From the NCBI RefSeq assembly GCF_000177675.1, contig NZ_ADGX01000019.1, positions 1-64,000 on the forward strand: DNA of 64,000 bases, given 5' to 3'. This document shows, one piece after another, positions 33,814 through 42,742 of the stretch (the stretch's first letter is position 1; each line of letters opens with the position of its first letter). Below the pieces are notes generated by a model. It was not told the DNA's origin, searched no databases, and saw only the letters and a program-made list of their open reading frames with translations. This DNA comes from Parafrankia sp. EUN1f (GTDB taxonomy: Bacteria; Actinomycetota; Actinomycetes; Frankiales; Frankiaceae). The position numbers and the translations under genes are program-made.

Positions 33814-34851
33814 CTACTCCTGCGCGGGCCCGTCGCCGGCCCGGCGGGCGTGGCGGCCGTGGCGGGTGTGGCGGAGGTGGGCCGCACGGCCCGCGAGCAG
33901 GGCGAGCGCCGCGACGAGCGCTCCGGTGCCCGTGACGAGGGCGATCGCGGCCGGGCCGTCCAGGGGAAGGAACGGAAGGAGGCGCTCACGGACCGGACCG
34001 GTCTGGGTATCGGGCCGGTCGGGGAAGCGGATGCGGGCGGCGAGAGTGTTCTCCACCAGGCCGCTGCGCAGGGTGATCGTCGCCTTCCACGGGCCGGCAG
34101 GCACCAGTGGATCCAGGAAGACCGTCACCGGGTCGCTTTCGCCCGGGGCGACAGTCGTGCCGAGCCTCGCGTCGAACGGGCCGGCCTGCAGGCCGCCAGG
34201 CCCGTCGGCCAGGCGCAGCTCGCCGGTGATGTCCAGGGCCCGTCCGCCCGTGTTGTGGACAGTGGTGATCATGGCGGGCCGGCCGTCATCCATCCGGCGC
34301 GCCACGATGTCCGACATGGTGAAGGCGGAGGGCGCGGGCCCGCCCGGCCCGATGTCGAGATAGACGCGGATACCCACCCTGTTCACCAGCTGGACGCCGG
34401 TGCCGCCGTTCGCGGAGCTGGCGGTCTCGGCCCAGATGACGCCGTAGTGCTCACCGGGTGAGGCGTCGGTCGGCACGGTGACGCGCACCGTGACAGTGTC
34501 GGTGCTGTGCGCCGCGACCTCGAGGACGCTCCTGTCGACGCTGGCCCATGTGGTCAGCTCGTTGACGGCGTGGCTTTCACCGAAGGAGAAGTGGCCCTTC
34601 CCGACCGTCGCGGCGCCCGGGTAGACGACTATCCGGCGCGGTTCGTCGCCGTTGTTCGTGACCTCGACGCGCCGGTCGATGGTGGCGCCCGGCTCCAGGT
34701 GATCGATCAGGTACTGCCGGGCGCGCGGGTCGAGGCGCAGGCTGTCGGTGACCTCCATGAGGCGTACACCGATGGTGCCGTCGTCGCTCGCCCGCGCCCC
34801 GGGAGAAGCGCCGATGGTGATCGTGGCCAGCAGCAGACTGGCCACGATCAC
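33814..34851 (-). CDS. WxL-interacting-protein-like (DUF916-type) surface protein, locus 2
   Basis: 345-residue paralogue of the protein at 23881-24927, sharing DPRAR, NELTTW, DASPGEHY, IWAET, NTGGRALDITGEL, AGPFDARLGTTVAPG and PAGPWKATI in the same order. It has a signal peptide (~1-21, IVASLLLATITIG), two beta domains, a membrane helix (~295-320) and a His/Arg-rich basic tail (RHTRHGRHARRAG). GTG 34851 is the only reasonable start. It lies 109 bases downstream of the WxL-like gene on the same strand. Confidence 0.8.
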   Translation of the reverse strand: MIVASLLLATITIGASPGARASDDGTIGVRLMEVTDSLRLDPRARQYLIDHLEPGATIDRRVEVTNNGDEPRRIVVYPGAATVGKGHFSFGESHAVNELTTWASVDRSVLEVAAHSTDTVTVRVTVPTDASPGEHYGVIWAETASSANGGTGVQLVNRVGIRVYLDIGPGGPAPSAFTMSDIVARRMDDGRPAMITTVHNTGGRALDITGELRLADGPGGLQAGPFDARLGTTVAPGESDPVTVFLDPLVPAGPWKATITLRSGLVENTLAARIRFPDRPDTQTGPVRERLLPFLPLDGPAAIALVTGTGALVAALALLAGRAAHLRHTRHGRHARRAGDGPAQE

Positions 34852-34960
34852 CGTGATGGTCCGCGTGACAGTGCGGCAGGGCAGTGCCCGGCCAGATCGC
34901 TGTCCCGTCTTGCCACCCCCTCGCCTGCGTGGTCGCCTGCGGTCGCGGCCGACCAGACCG

Positions 34961-35509
34961 CTAGGCGACCGAGTGCGTCACCGTCGCGGTGTAGGTGCCT
35001 GCCACCTTCGATGCCGACGGAATCGTGATGGTTAGCGTCGGGTCCCAGGTGGCGGTGTTCAGGCCGGTGCCAGCTGTGGCTGTCACCGCTGTCTGCGCGG
35101 TGCCAGACAGCGCGGCCACATTTGATCCCGTGGTTGACACATTACTGGCTGTGATGGTTCCGGGTGTGTAAGCGATGGCGGACGCCGGAATCGTGACGCC
35201 CGCCGCCGTGCCGCTGCCCGCGAACGCCGAGGACGTGACGCTCGCGATCCAGGTCGCGGACGCAAGGCCACGCGAGTCGGTGACGGTCACGTTGCCCAGG
35301 GGGCCGGAAACCGTCGGAGCGGTGACTGCGAACGAGCCGAGGTTCACCGGGGACGGACCAGGAACGGTGATGTCGAGGGTCCCGCCGGTGAGGGTGAACG
35401 TGACGGTGGTCGTGCCGGACGTGGCGGCGGTCGCGGGTGGGGTGAGGGCCAGCCCGGTGGCCAGGATCGCCACGGCTCCGGCGGATACCAAGAGTGACGA
35501 TCTGCGCAA
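34961..35509 (-). CDS. WxL-like secreted surface protein, locus 2
   Basis: 182 residues: signal peptide (RRSSLLVSAGAVAILATGLA, cut near ATA-AT), then a beta-rich domain with GGTLDITVP, GNVTVTDSRGLASATWIASV, TATWDPTLTITIP and a C-terminal KVAGTYTATVTHSVA. These match the proteins at 23349 and 35832. The TTG start at 35509 is set by a textbook AAGGAGGT site 5 bases upstream; a start at 35516 in another frame is not supported. It precedes its WxIP-like partner. Confidence 0.78.
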   Translation of the reverse strand: MRRSSLLVSAGAVAILATGLALTPPATAATSGTTTVTFTLTGGTLDITVPGPSPVNLGSFAVTAPTVSGPLGNVTVTDSRGLASATWIASVTSSAFAGSGTAAGVTIPASAIAYTPGTITASNVSTTGSNVAALSGTAQTAVTATAGTGLNTATWDPTLTITIPSASKVAGTYTATVTHSVA

Positions 35510-35831
35510 GCCGCACCTCCTTCCCGGCGGTAGGCCGCCGTGGTTCGTTGCGCTGGCTGACTGCCAGGGCAGGGATGTTTACCGATCGTGAGCGTCACTA
35601 CCGTAGTCATGCCGCGTGGCGATAGCTACTCTTCGTAACCATGGGTGGCGTGGATCAAAGGCATTCCCGGGATGAGCGGTAGGGCAGTGGCCAGGCTGGT
35701 CCAGCCGGGCCGGGCCCCGCCTCGATCGGCTGTGCGCGACGTCCCGTTCGGATCGGGTTCGCTCCGGAACCGGACCTTCAGTTGCGGCGGGCGTCCTTGC
35801 CCGCGATCAGTCCCCGCGGTACCAATGCGCG
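35510..35831. other. 322-base divergent region between two WxL-like genes
   Basis: Shared upstream region of the two divergently transcribed WxL-like genes. It carries the AAGGAGGT site of the leftward gene at ~35515-35522 and a moderately AT-rich patch at 35590-35650. I cannot assign promoter boxes with confidence. Confidence 0.4.
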
Positions 35832-36389
35832 GTGCGCAACCGTCTGCCGGGCCGCGGCTTCCGCTTGGCCGGGTTCCGTCGAATGCACCCTTCGCGGCGG
35901 CTCACGCTCGCTCTGCTGACTCTGGTTTCGTCCGGAACGGGGATCGCGCCTGCCAACGCGGCGTTGGACATCACCGTGCCGACCGCGAAGGACCTCGGCT
36001 CCCGGCAGGTCGGCAGCGGCACGCTCACGGCGGCGCTCGGCACCGTCACGGTCACGAGCACGAACCTGATCGGTACCTGGACGGCGTCGGTGTCGTCGAC
36101 GAACTGCACCACCGGTGCCGGAGGGAGCCAGCAGACGGTGCTGAACAGCCAGCTGTCCTACTGGTCCGGGCCCGTCACCGCCACCACGGGCCAGCTCTCG
36201 CTCACCACCCCGGGCCAGGCCACGGCAGCCAACGCGGTCACGCTGAGCACCGCCCGCACCGCCTTCTCCGCGGTCACGGTCAACATCCTGCAAAGCACCG
36301 TGTCGTGGAATCCCACGCTCATCGTGAACGTCCCGTCCAGCGTGGTCGCCGGCACGTACACCTGCACGGTGACCCACTCGGTGGCCTGA
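35832..36389 (+). CDS. WxL-like secreted surface protein, orphan third copy
   Basis: 185-residue exported protein. A basic N-terminus (RNRLPGRGFRLAGFRR) leads into a signal helix (LTLALLTLVSSGTGIAPANA). The mature part starts LDITVPTAKDLGS and contains GTVTVTSTNLIGTWTASVSS, TVSWNPTLIVNVP and the C-terminal VVAGTYTCTVTHSVA. It lacks the D-x-R of the first motif and carries two Cys (in SSTNCTT and YTCTV) absent from its paralogues. GTG 35832 or ATG 35883 could start it; neither has a clear ribosome site. No WxIP-like gene follows, so it may use the partner of the divergent operon. Confidence 0.68.
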   Translation: MRNRLPGRGFRLAGFRRMHPSRRLTLALLTLVSSGTGIAPANAALDITVPTAKDLGSRQVGSGTLTAALGTVTVTSTNLIGTWTASVSSTNCTTGAGGSQQTVLNSQLSYWSGPVTATTGQLSLTTPGQATAANAVTLSTARTAFSAVTVNILQSTVSWNPTLIVNVPSSVVAGTYTCTVTHSVA

Positions 36390-36427
36390 GCCCGCGGCGG
36401 ACGGCGCCGGCGGGAGAAAGCGGCGCC

Positions 36428-39316
36428 CTAGCGGAAGAAGTCGACGCCCGATCCGGTCATCCGGCGTGGCAGCGACTCCGGGTCGGTCCCCGGCGGCAGC
36501 AGGCGGACACCGGCGTGCAGCAGAACGACACCCGAGCGGCCGACGAGCACCGGGTCGAGGAGCACCTCGGCGACGGCGGGCGCACGCTCGGCGAGCCGGG
36601 CGAGCCGGTGCAGCACGTCCTCCAGGGCGGCGAGATCGGCTGGCGCGGTCCCACCCGTGGCGCCTGCGTCGCCCGTGCTGCCCGTGCTGCCCGTGCTGCC
36701 CGTGCCGACCAGCATGACGGCGCCCCGGATGCCGCGCACCAGCTCCGCGGCGTCCCGGTCGGTGAGGGGCAGGGCGCGGGCCAGCGGGTCGACGAGCAGG
36801 TCCGCGACCGCCCCGCCCAGCCGCAGCGACACCAGCGGCCCGATCGCCGGGTCGTGGGTCATGCGGACCACGGTGGAGACACCGGCCGGGGCCATCGGCT
36901 GTACCAGCATGTCGCCCGGCCCGACCGCGGCCCGGATAGTGCGCCACGCCTCGGCCAGCGCGCCGGGACCCTCGACACCCAGGCGCACCGCGCCGACGTC
37001 CAGCCGGCCACGGAAGCGCTCGTCCGCGATCTTGAGGGCGACCGGCCACCCGATCCGCTCGGCCGCGGCCAGCGCGTGGCTTTCGGAGACCACCCGTTCG
37101 GCCGGCCAGACCGCTAGGCCGACTCCGGCGAGGATCCCCGTGACCCGGTCCGGTGGCAGCCATTCGCCGTCCATCGCCGCGCCGTCCATCGCGCGCATCG
37201 TCCGGCCCAGGTCGAGCCGGTCGAGGGTGGGCACGGTGCCCTGGTCGCGGTCCCGCCAGGCCGCGTGGTCGGCGGCCCGGGCGATCGCCCACGCCGCCGA
37301 CTCCGGCGAGGCGAAGGACGGCACCGATCCGCGGCCCGGCGTCGAGACGTGGCCCGGCGTCGAGGCGGAATCCGGGGTCGAGGTGTGGCCCGAAGCCGCG
37401 CCGTGGTCGGTCCGGCGGGCGGCCAGCGCGGCCGGGATCCCGTCGTGGCCGAGGAAGGACGCGACGACCGGCAGGCGGCCCGCCGCGGCGACGCCGCGCA
37501 CGGCCCGCGCCAGCTCGTCGCCGGCGGGATGCGGGGTGATCAGCACCAGCACGGCGTCGACGTCACCCGAACCGGCGACGGTGCGCAGCGCCGCCTCGAA
37601 CCGGTCCGGGGCCGCCATCGCGCCCAGGTCCACCGGGTTCGTCGCGTCCTGGCCGTCGAGCAGGTCACGCAACGCGGCCGTGGTGGCCGATCCGAACCGT
37701 GCCACGTCGAGCCCGGCCGTGCGGCAGGCGTCCACCGCCAGTGCGGCCAGCGCGCTCGACGTCCCGACGATGCCGACCCGCCGCCCGACCGGCAGCGGCT
37801 GGGACACCAGCAGCGCGGCCATGTCGAAAAGCTGCCCCAGCGTGTCGACCCGGATGACGCCGGCACTGGTGAACAGCGCGTCCAGCGCAGGATCGGTGGA
37901 GCTGCCGCCGCTCTTGAGCGCGATCACCGGCTTGCGCCGGCCCAGCCGCCGGGCGATCCGGGCGAACTTGCGGGGGTTGCCGAAGCTCTGCAGGTGCAAC
38001 ATGACGACCTCGGTGCGCTCGTCCGACTGCCAGAACTGCAACAGGTCGTTGCCCGAGACGTCCGAACGGTCACCGGTGGAGACGAACGTCGACAGGCCGA
38101 TCGAGCGCCGCGCCGTCTCGGCGAGGAAGGTGCCGGCCAGCGCCCCGGACTGGGTGAAGGCACCGACCCGCCCGGTCGGGGGAGAGCCGGCGGCGAACGT
38201 GGCGTGCAGGCGGACCGCCGGATCAGTGTTGATCACACCCATCGCGTTCGGGCCGATCAGCCGCATGCCCGACTCGCGGGCCAGTCGGGTCACCTCGGCG
38301 AGGCGGGCCCGGCCGTCGGCCCCGGCCTCGGCGAAGCCGGCCGAGACGACGATCAGGTTCCGGACGTCCTTGTGCGCGCAGGCGCGGACGGCGTCGGCGA
38401 CCTGGGCCGCCGGCAGCGCGATCACCGCCAGGTCGACCGGGTCCGGGATCTCGCGCACGTCGGGATAGGCGTAGACCGAGGCGATCTGCCGGGCCGCCGG
38501 GTTGACCGGGTAGACCGGGCCGTGGAAGTCGCTGGACAGCAGCCGCCGAAACACCTCGTGGCCCGCGTTTCCGGGTCGCCTGCCGGCGCCGATGACCGCG
38601 ACCGCCCGGGGGTTCAGCAGCCGGGCGATGCTGCGTGCCTCGGCGCGCTGCTCCAACGCCCGCGAGATGCCCCGCGCCCGCGGCGCCTGGGCGGTCGAGA
38701 ACACCATCCGGATGATCCGCCCGCTGCCGCTGCCGCTGCCGCTGCCGCTGCCGCTGCCGCTCGCGCTGGTGTCGCCGCTGCTGGTGTCGGAACTGTCGTC
38801 GGGAGCGTCGTCGGGGACGAAGCCGGCGGCCTGGAAGACCCGCTGGGCGTGGTCGTTGCTGCTGGGCAGGTCGGCGACCAGGGCCCGAACGCCCAGATCG
38901 CCGGCGGCCGCGGTCAGGTGCTCCAGCAACAGCGGCCCCACACCCCGGCGCCGGTACCCCGTCCGCACGACCAGGCGGACCCGGGCCGGGCCCGGGCGCG
39001 CGCCCGACCGGACGTACTCCGCCGCCCCGACCAGCCGGCCGCGCAGGATCGCGACGACCACCAGATGGTCCCGGTGGTCGTCGTCGGTCAGTCGCTTCGC
39101 GAGGGCGTCGGACGTCTGCTCGTCGTGCCACGGGGCGGGCAGGCCCGCGGACTCGGCCTCGGTCAGGCCGGTGTACAACGCGGCGAGGTCGGTCGCGTCG
39201 GTGCCGAGCGCCGGCCGCAGCTGGACGGGCGCGCCGTCGGTGAGCACGGCGTCCGCCTGCCAGCGCGCCGGACGGTCCAGATCTCGCACGGCCTCATCTC
39301 GCACGGCCTCTGCCAT
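36428..39316 (-). CDS. GNAT plus NDP-forming acyl-CoA synthetase fusion (Pat-type acetyltransferase)
   Basis: 962-residue protein-lysine acetyltransferase candidate. An N-terminal GNAT domain (~30-185, VRTGYRRRGVGPLLLEHL and AQRVFQAAGF) is joined by a (GS)n linker to CoA-binding, ligase-CoA and C-terminal ATP-grasp domains. In active NDP-forming synthetases the phospho-His lies in an SHTG segment; here SGGSSTDPALDALFTSAGVI skips it, so the synthetase part is probably a sensor, as in Pat enzymes that silence acetyl-CoA synthetase. The GNAT-first order is reversed from E. coli PatZ. ATG 39316 has GGAGG 8 bases upstream. A MarR gene is divergent. Confidence 0.85.
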   Translation of the reverse strand: MAEAVRDEAVRDLDRPARWQADAVLTDGAPVQLRPALGTDATDLAALYTGLTEAESAGLPAPWHDEQTSDALAKRLTDDDHRDHLVVVAILRGRLVGAAEYVRSGARPGPARVRLVVRTGYRRRGVGPLLLEHLTAAAGDLGVRALVADLPSSNDHAQRVFQAAGFVPDDAPDDSSDTSSGDTSASGSGSGSGSGSGSGRIIRMVFSTAQAPRARGISRALEQRAEARSIARLLNPRAVAVIGAGRRPGNAGHEVFRRLLSSDFHGPVYPVNPAARQIASVYAYPDVREIPDPVDLAVIALPAAQVADAVRACAHKDVRNLIVVSAGFAEAGADGRARLAEVTRLARESGMRLIGPNAMGVINTDPAVRLHATFAAGSPPTGRVGAFTQSGALAGTFLAETARRSIGLSTFVSTGDRSDVSGNDLLQFWQSDERTEVVMLHLQSFGNPRKFARIARRLGRRKPVIALKSGGSSTDPALDALFTSAGVIRVDTLGQLFDMAALLVSQPLPVGRRVGIVGTSSALAALAVDACRTAGLDVARFGSATTAALRDLLDGQDATNPVDLGAMAAPDRFEAALRTVAGSGDVDAVLVLITPHPAGDELARAVRGVAAAGRLPVVASFLGHDGIPAALAARRTDHGAASGHTSTPDSASTPGHVSTPGRGSVPSFASPESAAWAIARAADHAAWRDRDQGTVPTLDRLDLGRTMRAMDGAAMDGEWLPPDRVTGILAGVGLAVWPAERVVSESHALAAAERIGWPVALKIADERFRGRLDVGAVRLGVEGPGALAEAWRTIRAAVGPGDMLVQPMAPAGVSTVVRMTHDPAIGPLVSLRLGGAVADLLVDPLARALPLTDRDAAELVRGIRGAVMLVGTGSTGSTGSTGDAGATGGTAPADLAALEDVLHRLARLAERAPAVAEVLLDPVLVGRSGVVLLHAGVRLLPPGTDPESLPRRMTGSGVDFFR
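38721..38762. repeat. CCGCTG hexamer run coding the GS linker
   Basis: Six or more perfect CCGCTG hexamers. On the minus strand they code alternating Gly-Ser between the GNAT and CoA-binding domains of the Pat-type protein, a natural site for linker-length variation. Confidence 0.8.
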
Positions 39317-39470
39317 CGCCGAGCCTCCTACCTCCCGGATGCCCACCTCCGGTGCCGTCAGCCCTGCGATCATGCTGCCGCCACGCTGCGATCGTGCGCG
39401 GCCGGGCGGGTTCAGCCGAAAGGTCCGGGTAAAAAGTCGGAATGCCAGCGCAAATCATAGGCTGGATGGC

Positions 39471-39998
39471 ATGGACGGCGGCAGAGAGCCGGCGGCCGGC
39501 GCGGGCGGTCGGGTGACCCCGGCCGAGCCGCGTTGGCTCCGGGACAGCGAACGGACCGCCTGGCGAGGGCTCATCAACGTCATGACGCGCCTGCCCGCGG
39601 CCCTCGACGCGCAGCTTCGCCGTGACGCGGGCCTGAGCCACTTCGAGTACTCGGTGCTCGTCGGCCTCTCCGAGGCGCCGAACCGGACCCTGGCGATGGC
39701 CCGGCTCGCCGAGTTCACCTGCGGGTCGCTGTCCAGGCTCTCGCACGCCGTCAAACGCCTGGAGGACAAGGGCTGGGTGCGGCGCTTCCCGTGCGCTGCC
39801 GACGGGCGGGTCACCAACGCGATCCTGACCGACCTCGGTTTCGCGAAGCTCGCCGCGACCGCTCCCGGTCACGTGGAGACCGTCCGTGACCTTGTGGTGG
39901 AGGCGCTCTCGCGGGACCAGCTGATCCAGCTCACCGCGATCTGCGGCCAGGTCCTCGACCGACTGGACACCCCGCCCCCACCGACCCGGCCCTGCTGA
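39471..39998 (+). CDS. MarR family transcriptional regulator
   Basis: 175-residue winged-HTH protein: RDAGLSHFEYSVLVGLSEAP, TLAMARLAEFTCGSLSRLSH (recognition helix), KRLEDKGWVRRFPCAADGRV (wing), then a dimerisation helix. Similar in plan to the MarR protein at 18695. The ATG at 39471 is the first in frame that fits the family; upstream frame is antisense to the Pat-type gene. It is divergent from that gene (154-base gap) and convergent with the DUF2269 gene. Confidence 0.85.
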   Translation: MDGGREPAAGAGGRVTPAEPRWLRDSERTAWRGLINVMTRLPAALDAQLRRDAGLSHFEYSVLVGLSEAPNRTLAMARLAEFTCGSLSRLSHAVKRLEDKGWVRRFPCAADGRVTNAILTDLGFAKLAATAPGHVETVRDLVVEALSRDQLIQLTAICGQVLDRLDTPPPPTRPC

Positions 39999-40009
39999 GA
40001 GCCACCGGG

Positions 40010-40468
40010 CTAGACGCCTGTCGTCGAGCCCGGTCGGGCGATCATCAGGACGGTGACCACCGTCCACAGCAGGCTGAACAGGCCGCTGGTCACGGCGACC
40101 CGGGTGGTGCTCACGGCCGACCCCGGGGACGTCCGCACCTGCTCGATCAGCTGCTGCTGGCTGGGGAGCACCACCATCGCGAGGACGAGCGCGGCGATCC
40201 CGGTGAGCACGATCGAGGCCACCAGCCAGGGGTCGCCGACCACGCCCATGCTCATGGCCGTGGCCAGCCCGAGGATCGGCACCACGATGCCGATCGCCGC
40301 GTACACGTTGCAGATGCGGTGCAGGGTGCTGACCATTCCCTCGGCCCGGGGGTCGGGCTCACGCAGCGCAGACCGCACCGCCGGGGCGAACATGCTCGCC
40401 GCGACCGTCACCGGGCCGACGGCGATGATCGCGGCGAGGACGTGGACGCTGAGGAGAAAGGTGGTCAC
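40010..40468 (-). CDS. DUF2269-type four-helix membrane protein
   Basis: 152 residues with four hydrophobic segments (~5-27, 50-72, 82-102, 125-147). The first helix carries SVHVLAAIIAVGPVT and the loop HRICNVYAAIG, both typical of DUF2269 integral membrane proteins of unknown function. A His near residue 9 and one near 50 are conserved in the family and might bind a metal or heme (inference). Confidence 0.75.
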   Translation of the reverse strand: MTTFLLSVHVLAAIIAVGPVTVAASMFAPAVRSALREPDPRAEGMVSTLHRICNVYAAIGIVVPILGLATAMSMGVVGDPWLVASIVLTGIAALVLAMVVLPSQQQLIEQVRTSPGSAVSTTRVAVTSGLFSLLWTVVTVLMIARPGSTTGV

Positions 40469-40680
40469 GAATGCCCAGGTTAGGTGCGTCGCCGCGGCCT
40501 CCGGGGCGACCGGAGCCCTCAGCCGCCGACGGCCTGCGGCCTGCGGATCCGAGCCGCTCGCCCCTTGACCGACCGGGCTGCCCGGCCCTTCCCCGCCAGC
40601 CTGGCCCTTCCCCGCCAGCCCTGCCGGCCAGGCTATTCCAGTCCCGGTCCCGGTCGGTTCCGGTCCGCTCGGGGCGGTGA

Positions 40681-41484
40681 TCAGTCCCGTGCGGGCAGCG
40701 CGTCGAAGACCGCGGACCGCTTCTCGGTCCGCGCGGTGAGCGCCTCGGCGAGCCCCGGGCCGTCGAAGGCGATGTCCATCTGCTGGAGCGTGTCGGTGAG
40801 GGCGTCGTCCGCGGAGCGGTCGAGGTCGGCGTAGACCTGCTTCTTGATGGTCGCGAACGAGAACGGCGAGCAGTTGGCCGCCAGGTCCGCCGCGTAGGCG
40901 AGGGCGGCGTCGAGCACCGTGCCGTCCGGGACAACCCGGTGGACGAGGCCGATGGCCGCCGCCTCCTGGGCGTCGATGGTCCGCCCGCTGAGCAGGAGTT
41001 CCATCGCGGCCTGCACACCGATCACCCGCGGCAGCAGCCAGGACACGCCGTATTCGGCGGCGAGCCCCAGGCGCGAGAACGCGGTCGCGAGCTTCGCCGA
41101 CTCGGCCGCGAACCGGATGTCGCTGCCCAGCATGTAGGCGAAGCCGATGCCGACGGCGGCGCCGTTGATCGCGGCGACCACGGGCTTGCGCAGCCGCACG
41201 GCCAGCGTCGGCAGGTCCTCCCGGGCCGGGACGAATTTCTTGATCATCTCGGGTCCGCCGCGCAGCACATCCAGGTCGGCGCCGGAGCAGAAGCCGGGAC
41301 CGGCGCCGGTCACGACGATCACGCGGACGGCCGGATCGTCATCCGCGGCGCGCAGGGCGTCCGCGTAGGCGGGGCCCATCGTCGCGGTGATCGCGTTGCG
41401 CGCCTTCGGGCGGTTGAAGGTGATGACACAGACCCCGTCGCGGATCTCGGTCAGAATCTCGCGCTCGTCGGTTTCCGTCGTCAC
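40681..41484 (-). CDS. enoyl-CoA hydratase/isomerase family protein
   Basis: 267-residue crotonase-fold enzyme. The oxyanion-hole segments are GAGPGFCSGADLDVL and INGAAVGIGFAYMLG; in the second catalytic region SRLGLAAEYGVSWLLPRVIG carries one Glu, matching EchA-type hydratases/isomerases of actinobacterial lipid or sterol degradation. GTG 41484 has GGAGG 8 bases upstream; the longer frame to 41547 is not homologous. Isolated single gene; substrate unknown. Confidence 0.85.
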   Translation of the reverse strand: MTTETDEREILTEIRDGVCVITFNRPKARNAITATMGPAYADALRAADDDPAVRVIVVTGAGPGFCSGADLDVLRGGPEMIKKFVPAREDLPTLAVRLRKPVVAAINGAAVGIGFAYMLGSDIRFAAESAKLATAFSRLGLAAEYGVSWLLPRVIGVQAAMELLLSGRTIDAQEAAAIGLVHRVVPDGTVLDAALAYAADLAANCSPFSFATIKKQVYADLDRSADDALTDTLQQMDIAFDGPGLAEALTARTEKRSAVFDALPARD

Positions 41485-41756
41485 GCCGCCCGCCTCCGTG
41501 ATTGCCTGGTCTGGTGGGATCCGCTGCCACCCGCACGTCGTCAACACCCGTACGTCGTCAAGGAGACTAGGCGACCACCGGGATCCCGCGCTCGCCAGAT
41601 GTGACGGACGACAGATCCACGACGCACCGGACGAATAGGGCGTACTGCGACCAGGCGAAACTGCATGGGCCGGGATGCGGACCCGAGCGGCCGGCGTGCG
41701 CGTGCCTGCGCATGCGCACCGCCGGCCGCCATGGCGTCCGCTGCCTGCCCGGGCTC

Positions 41757-42536
41757 TCAGCGTTCGCCGCCACCGCGGCCGGGTGCGGCCGGGTCCAGGT
41801 GCGGCTGCTGTTCGGTCCGGGCGGCGCCGGCGGCCGCCCGCCCGCTGAAGCCGCTGTGCATGAGGGCGTCCAGGCGGGGCTCCTCACCGTCCGCGGAGCG
41901 CATGGTCGCGGCGAACTTGGTCAGACCGATCACGAGCGCGGTGAGAGCGACCCACAGGACGGTCAGCGAGTACGTGGGGTGGTGATGTGTCGCGGCCCAG
42001 AACGCCATCGCGACCGAGAACGCGCCGATGGTCAGCGGAGCCCACCAGGTGCCCCCGCGCGCTGCCTGCCGCTGCGAGAACGCCGAGACCAGGGCGTGGA
42101 TGCCGAGGGCCAGCAGTGACCAGGCGGCGATCCGGGCGACCACGGCCAGTGTCGGGCTGGGCCAGACGAGCGCCACGATGCCGCCGGCGGCCAGCGCGAC
42201 GGCCAGGGCCGCGTGCGTGGGCCGCCAGGAGGTGCCGGAAGCCAGCCCGGTGACCAACTCGCTGAGCGCACCCAGCAGTAGCGTGATCCCGAGCAGGACG
42301 GCGATCGACTTGCCGGTGGTCAGTCCGAACATCGGGATGGCCAGTGCGAACAGCAGCCAGCCGATGCCCAGCGGGAGCAGTGCTCCCATGGCCCTGGCGC
42401 CCAGGTCCTGGCCCGCTCCCGCACCACCGGCCGCGCCGCCGTGGCCACCGCCGCGGCCATGCTCGTGAAAGGCGTGGCCATGAAGATCGTGGCCGTGGCC
42501 GCGAAGATCGTGGCCGCGGTCGCCTGATGCACTCAT
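41757..42536 (-). CDS. HdeD-like (DUF308) membrane protein with His-rich N-terminus
   Basis: 259 residues. The first ~38 are a His/Gly-rich cytoplasmic tail (GHDLRGHGHDLHGHAFHEHG) likely to bind metal; then six hydrophobic segments (~50-70, 77-97, 107-125, 132-150, 167-185, 192-210) in the paired-helix pattern of HdeD-type acid-resistance membrane proteins; the tail is Ala/Arg-rich. ATG 42536 has GGAGGG 8 bases upstream. The His-rich tail is unusual for the family and suggests a metal link. Confidence 0.78.
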   Translation of the reverse strand: MSASGDRGHDLRGHGHDLHGHAFHEHGRGGGHGGAAGGAGAGQDLGARAMGALLPLGIGWLLFALAIPMFGLTTGKSIAVLLGITLLLGALSELVTGLASGTSWRPTHAALAVALAAGGIVALVWPSPTLAVVARIAAWSLLALGIHALVSAFSQRQAARGGTWWAPLTIGAFSVAMAFWAATHHHPTYSLTVLWVALTALVIGLTKFAATMRSADGEEPRLDALMHSGFSGRAAAGAARTEQQPHLDPAAPGRGGGER

Positions 42537-42742
42537 GAAGTCATCCCTCCAGCAGGGTGGTTGTCGTGTGCGGGTTCTCCCTCACCCGTGCCCGGAGGCT
42601 TCGGATTTCATACCGTGCGTTACGAGATCGATTCGACCTGTTATGGGCCTTGTCGATGAGGCCTGGATCGGTTGCCTACATCGGTGCGGGGACGCCAACC
42701 TGAGGACCGGTGGTCGGCGGTGGATCGGGGCGAGGAGCAGCG

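Noticed and set aside
37265-39460. 731-residue plus-strand frame opposite the Pat-type gene
   Set aside because: Low-complexity Arg/Asp/Gly composition, no ribosome site, and fully explained by the real gene on the minus strand.
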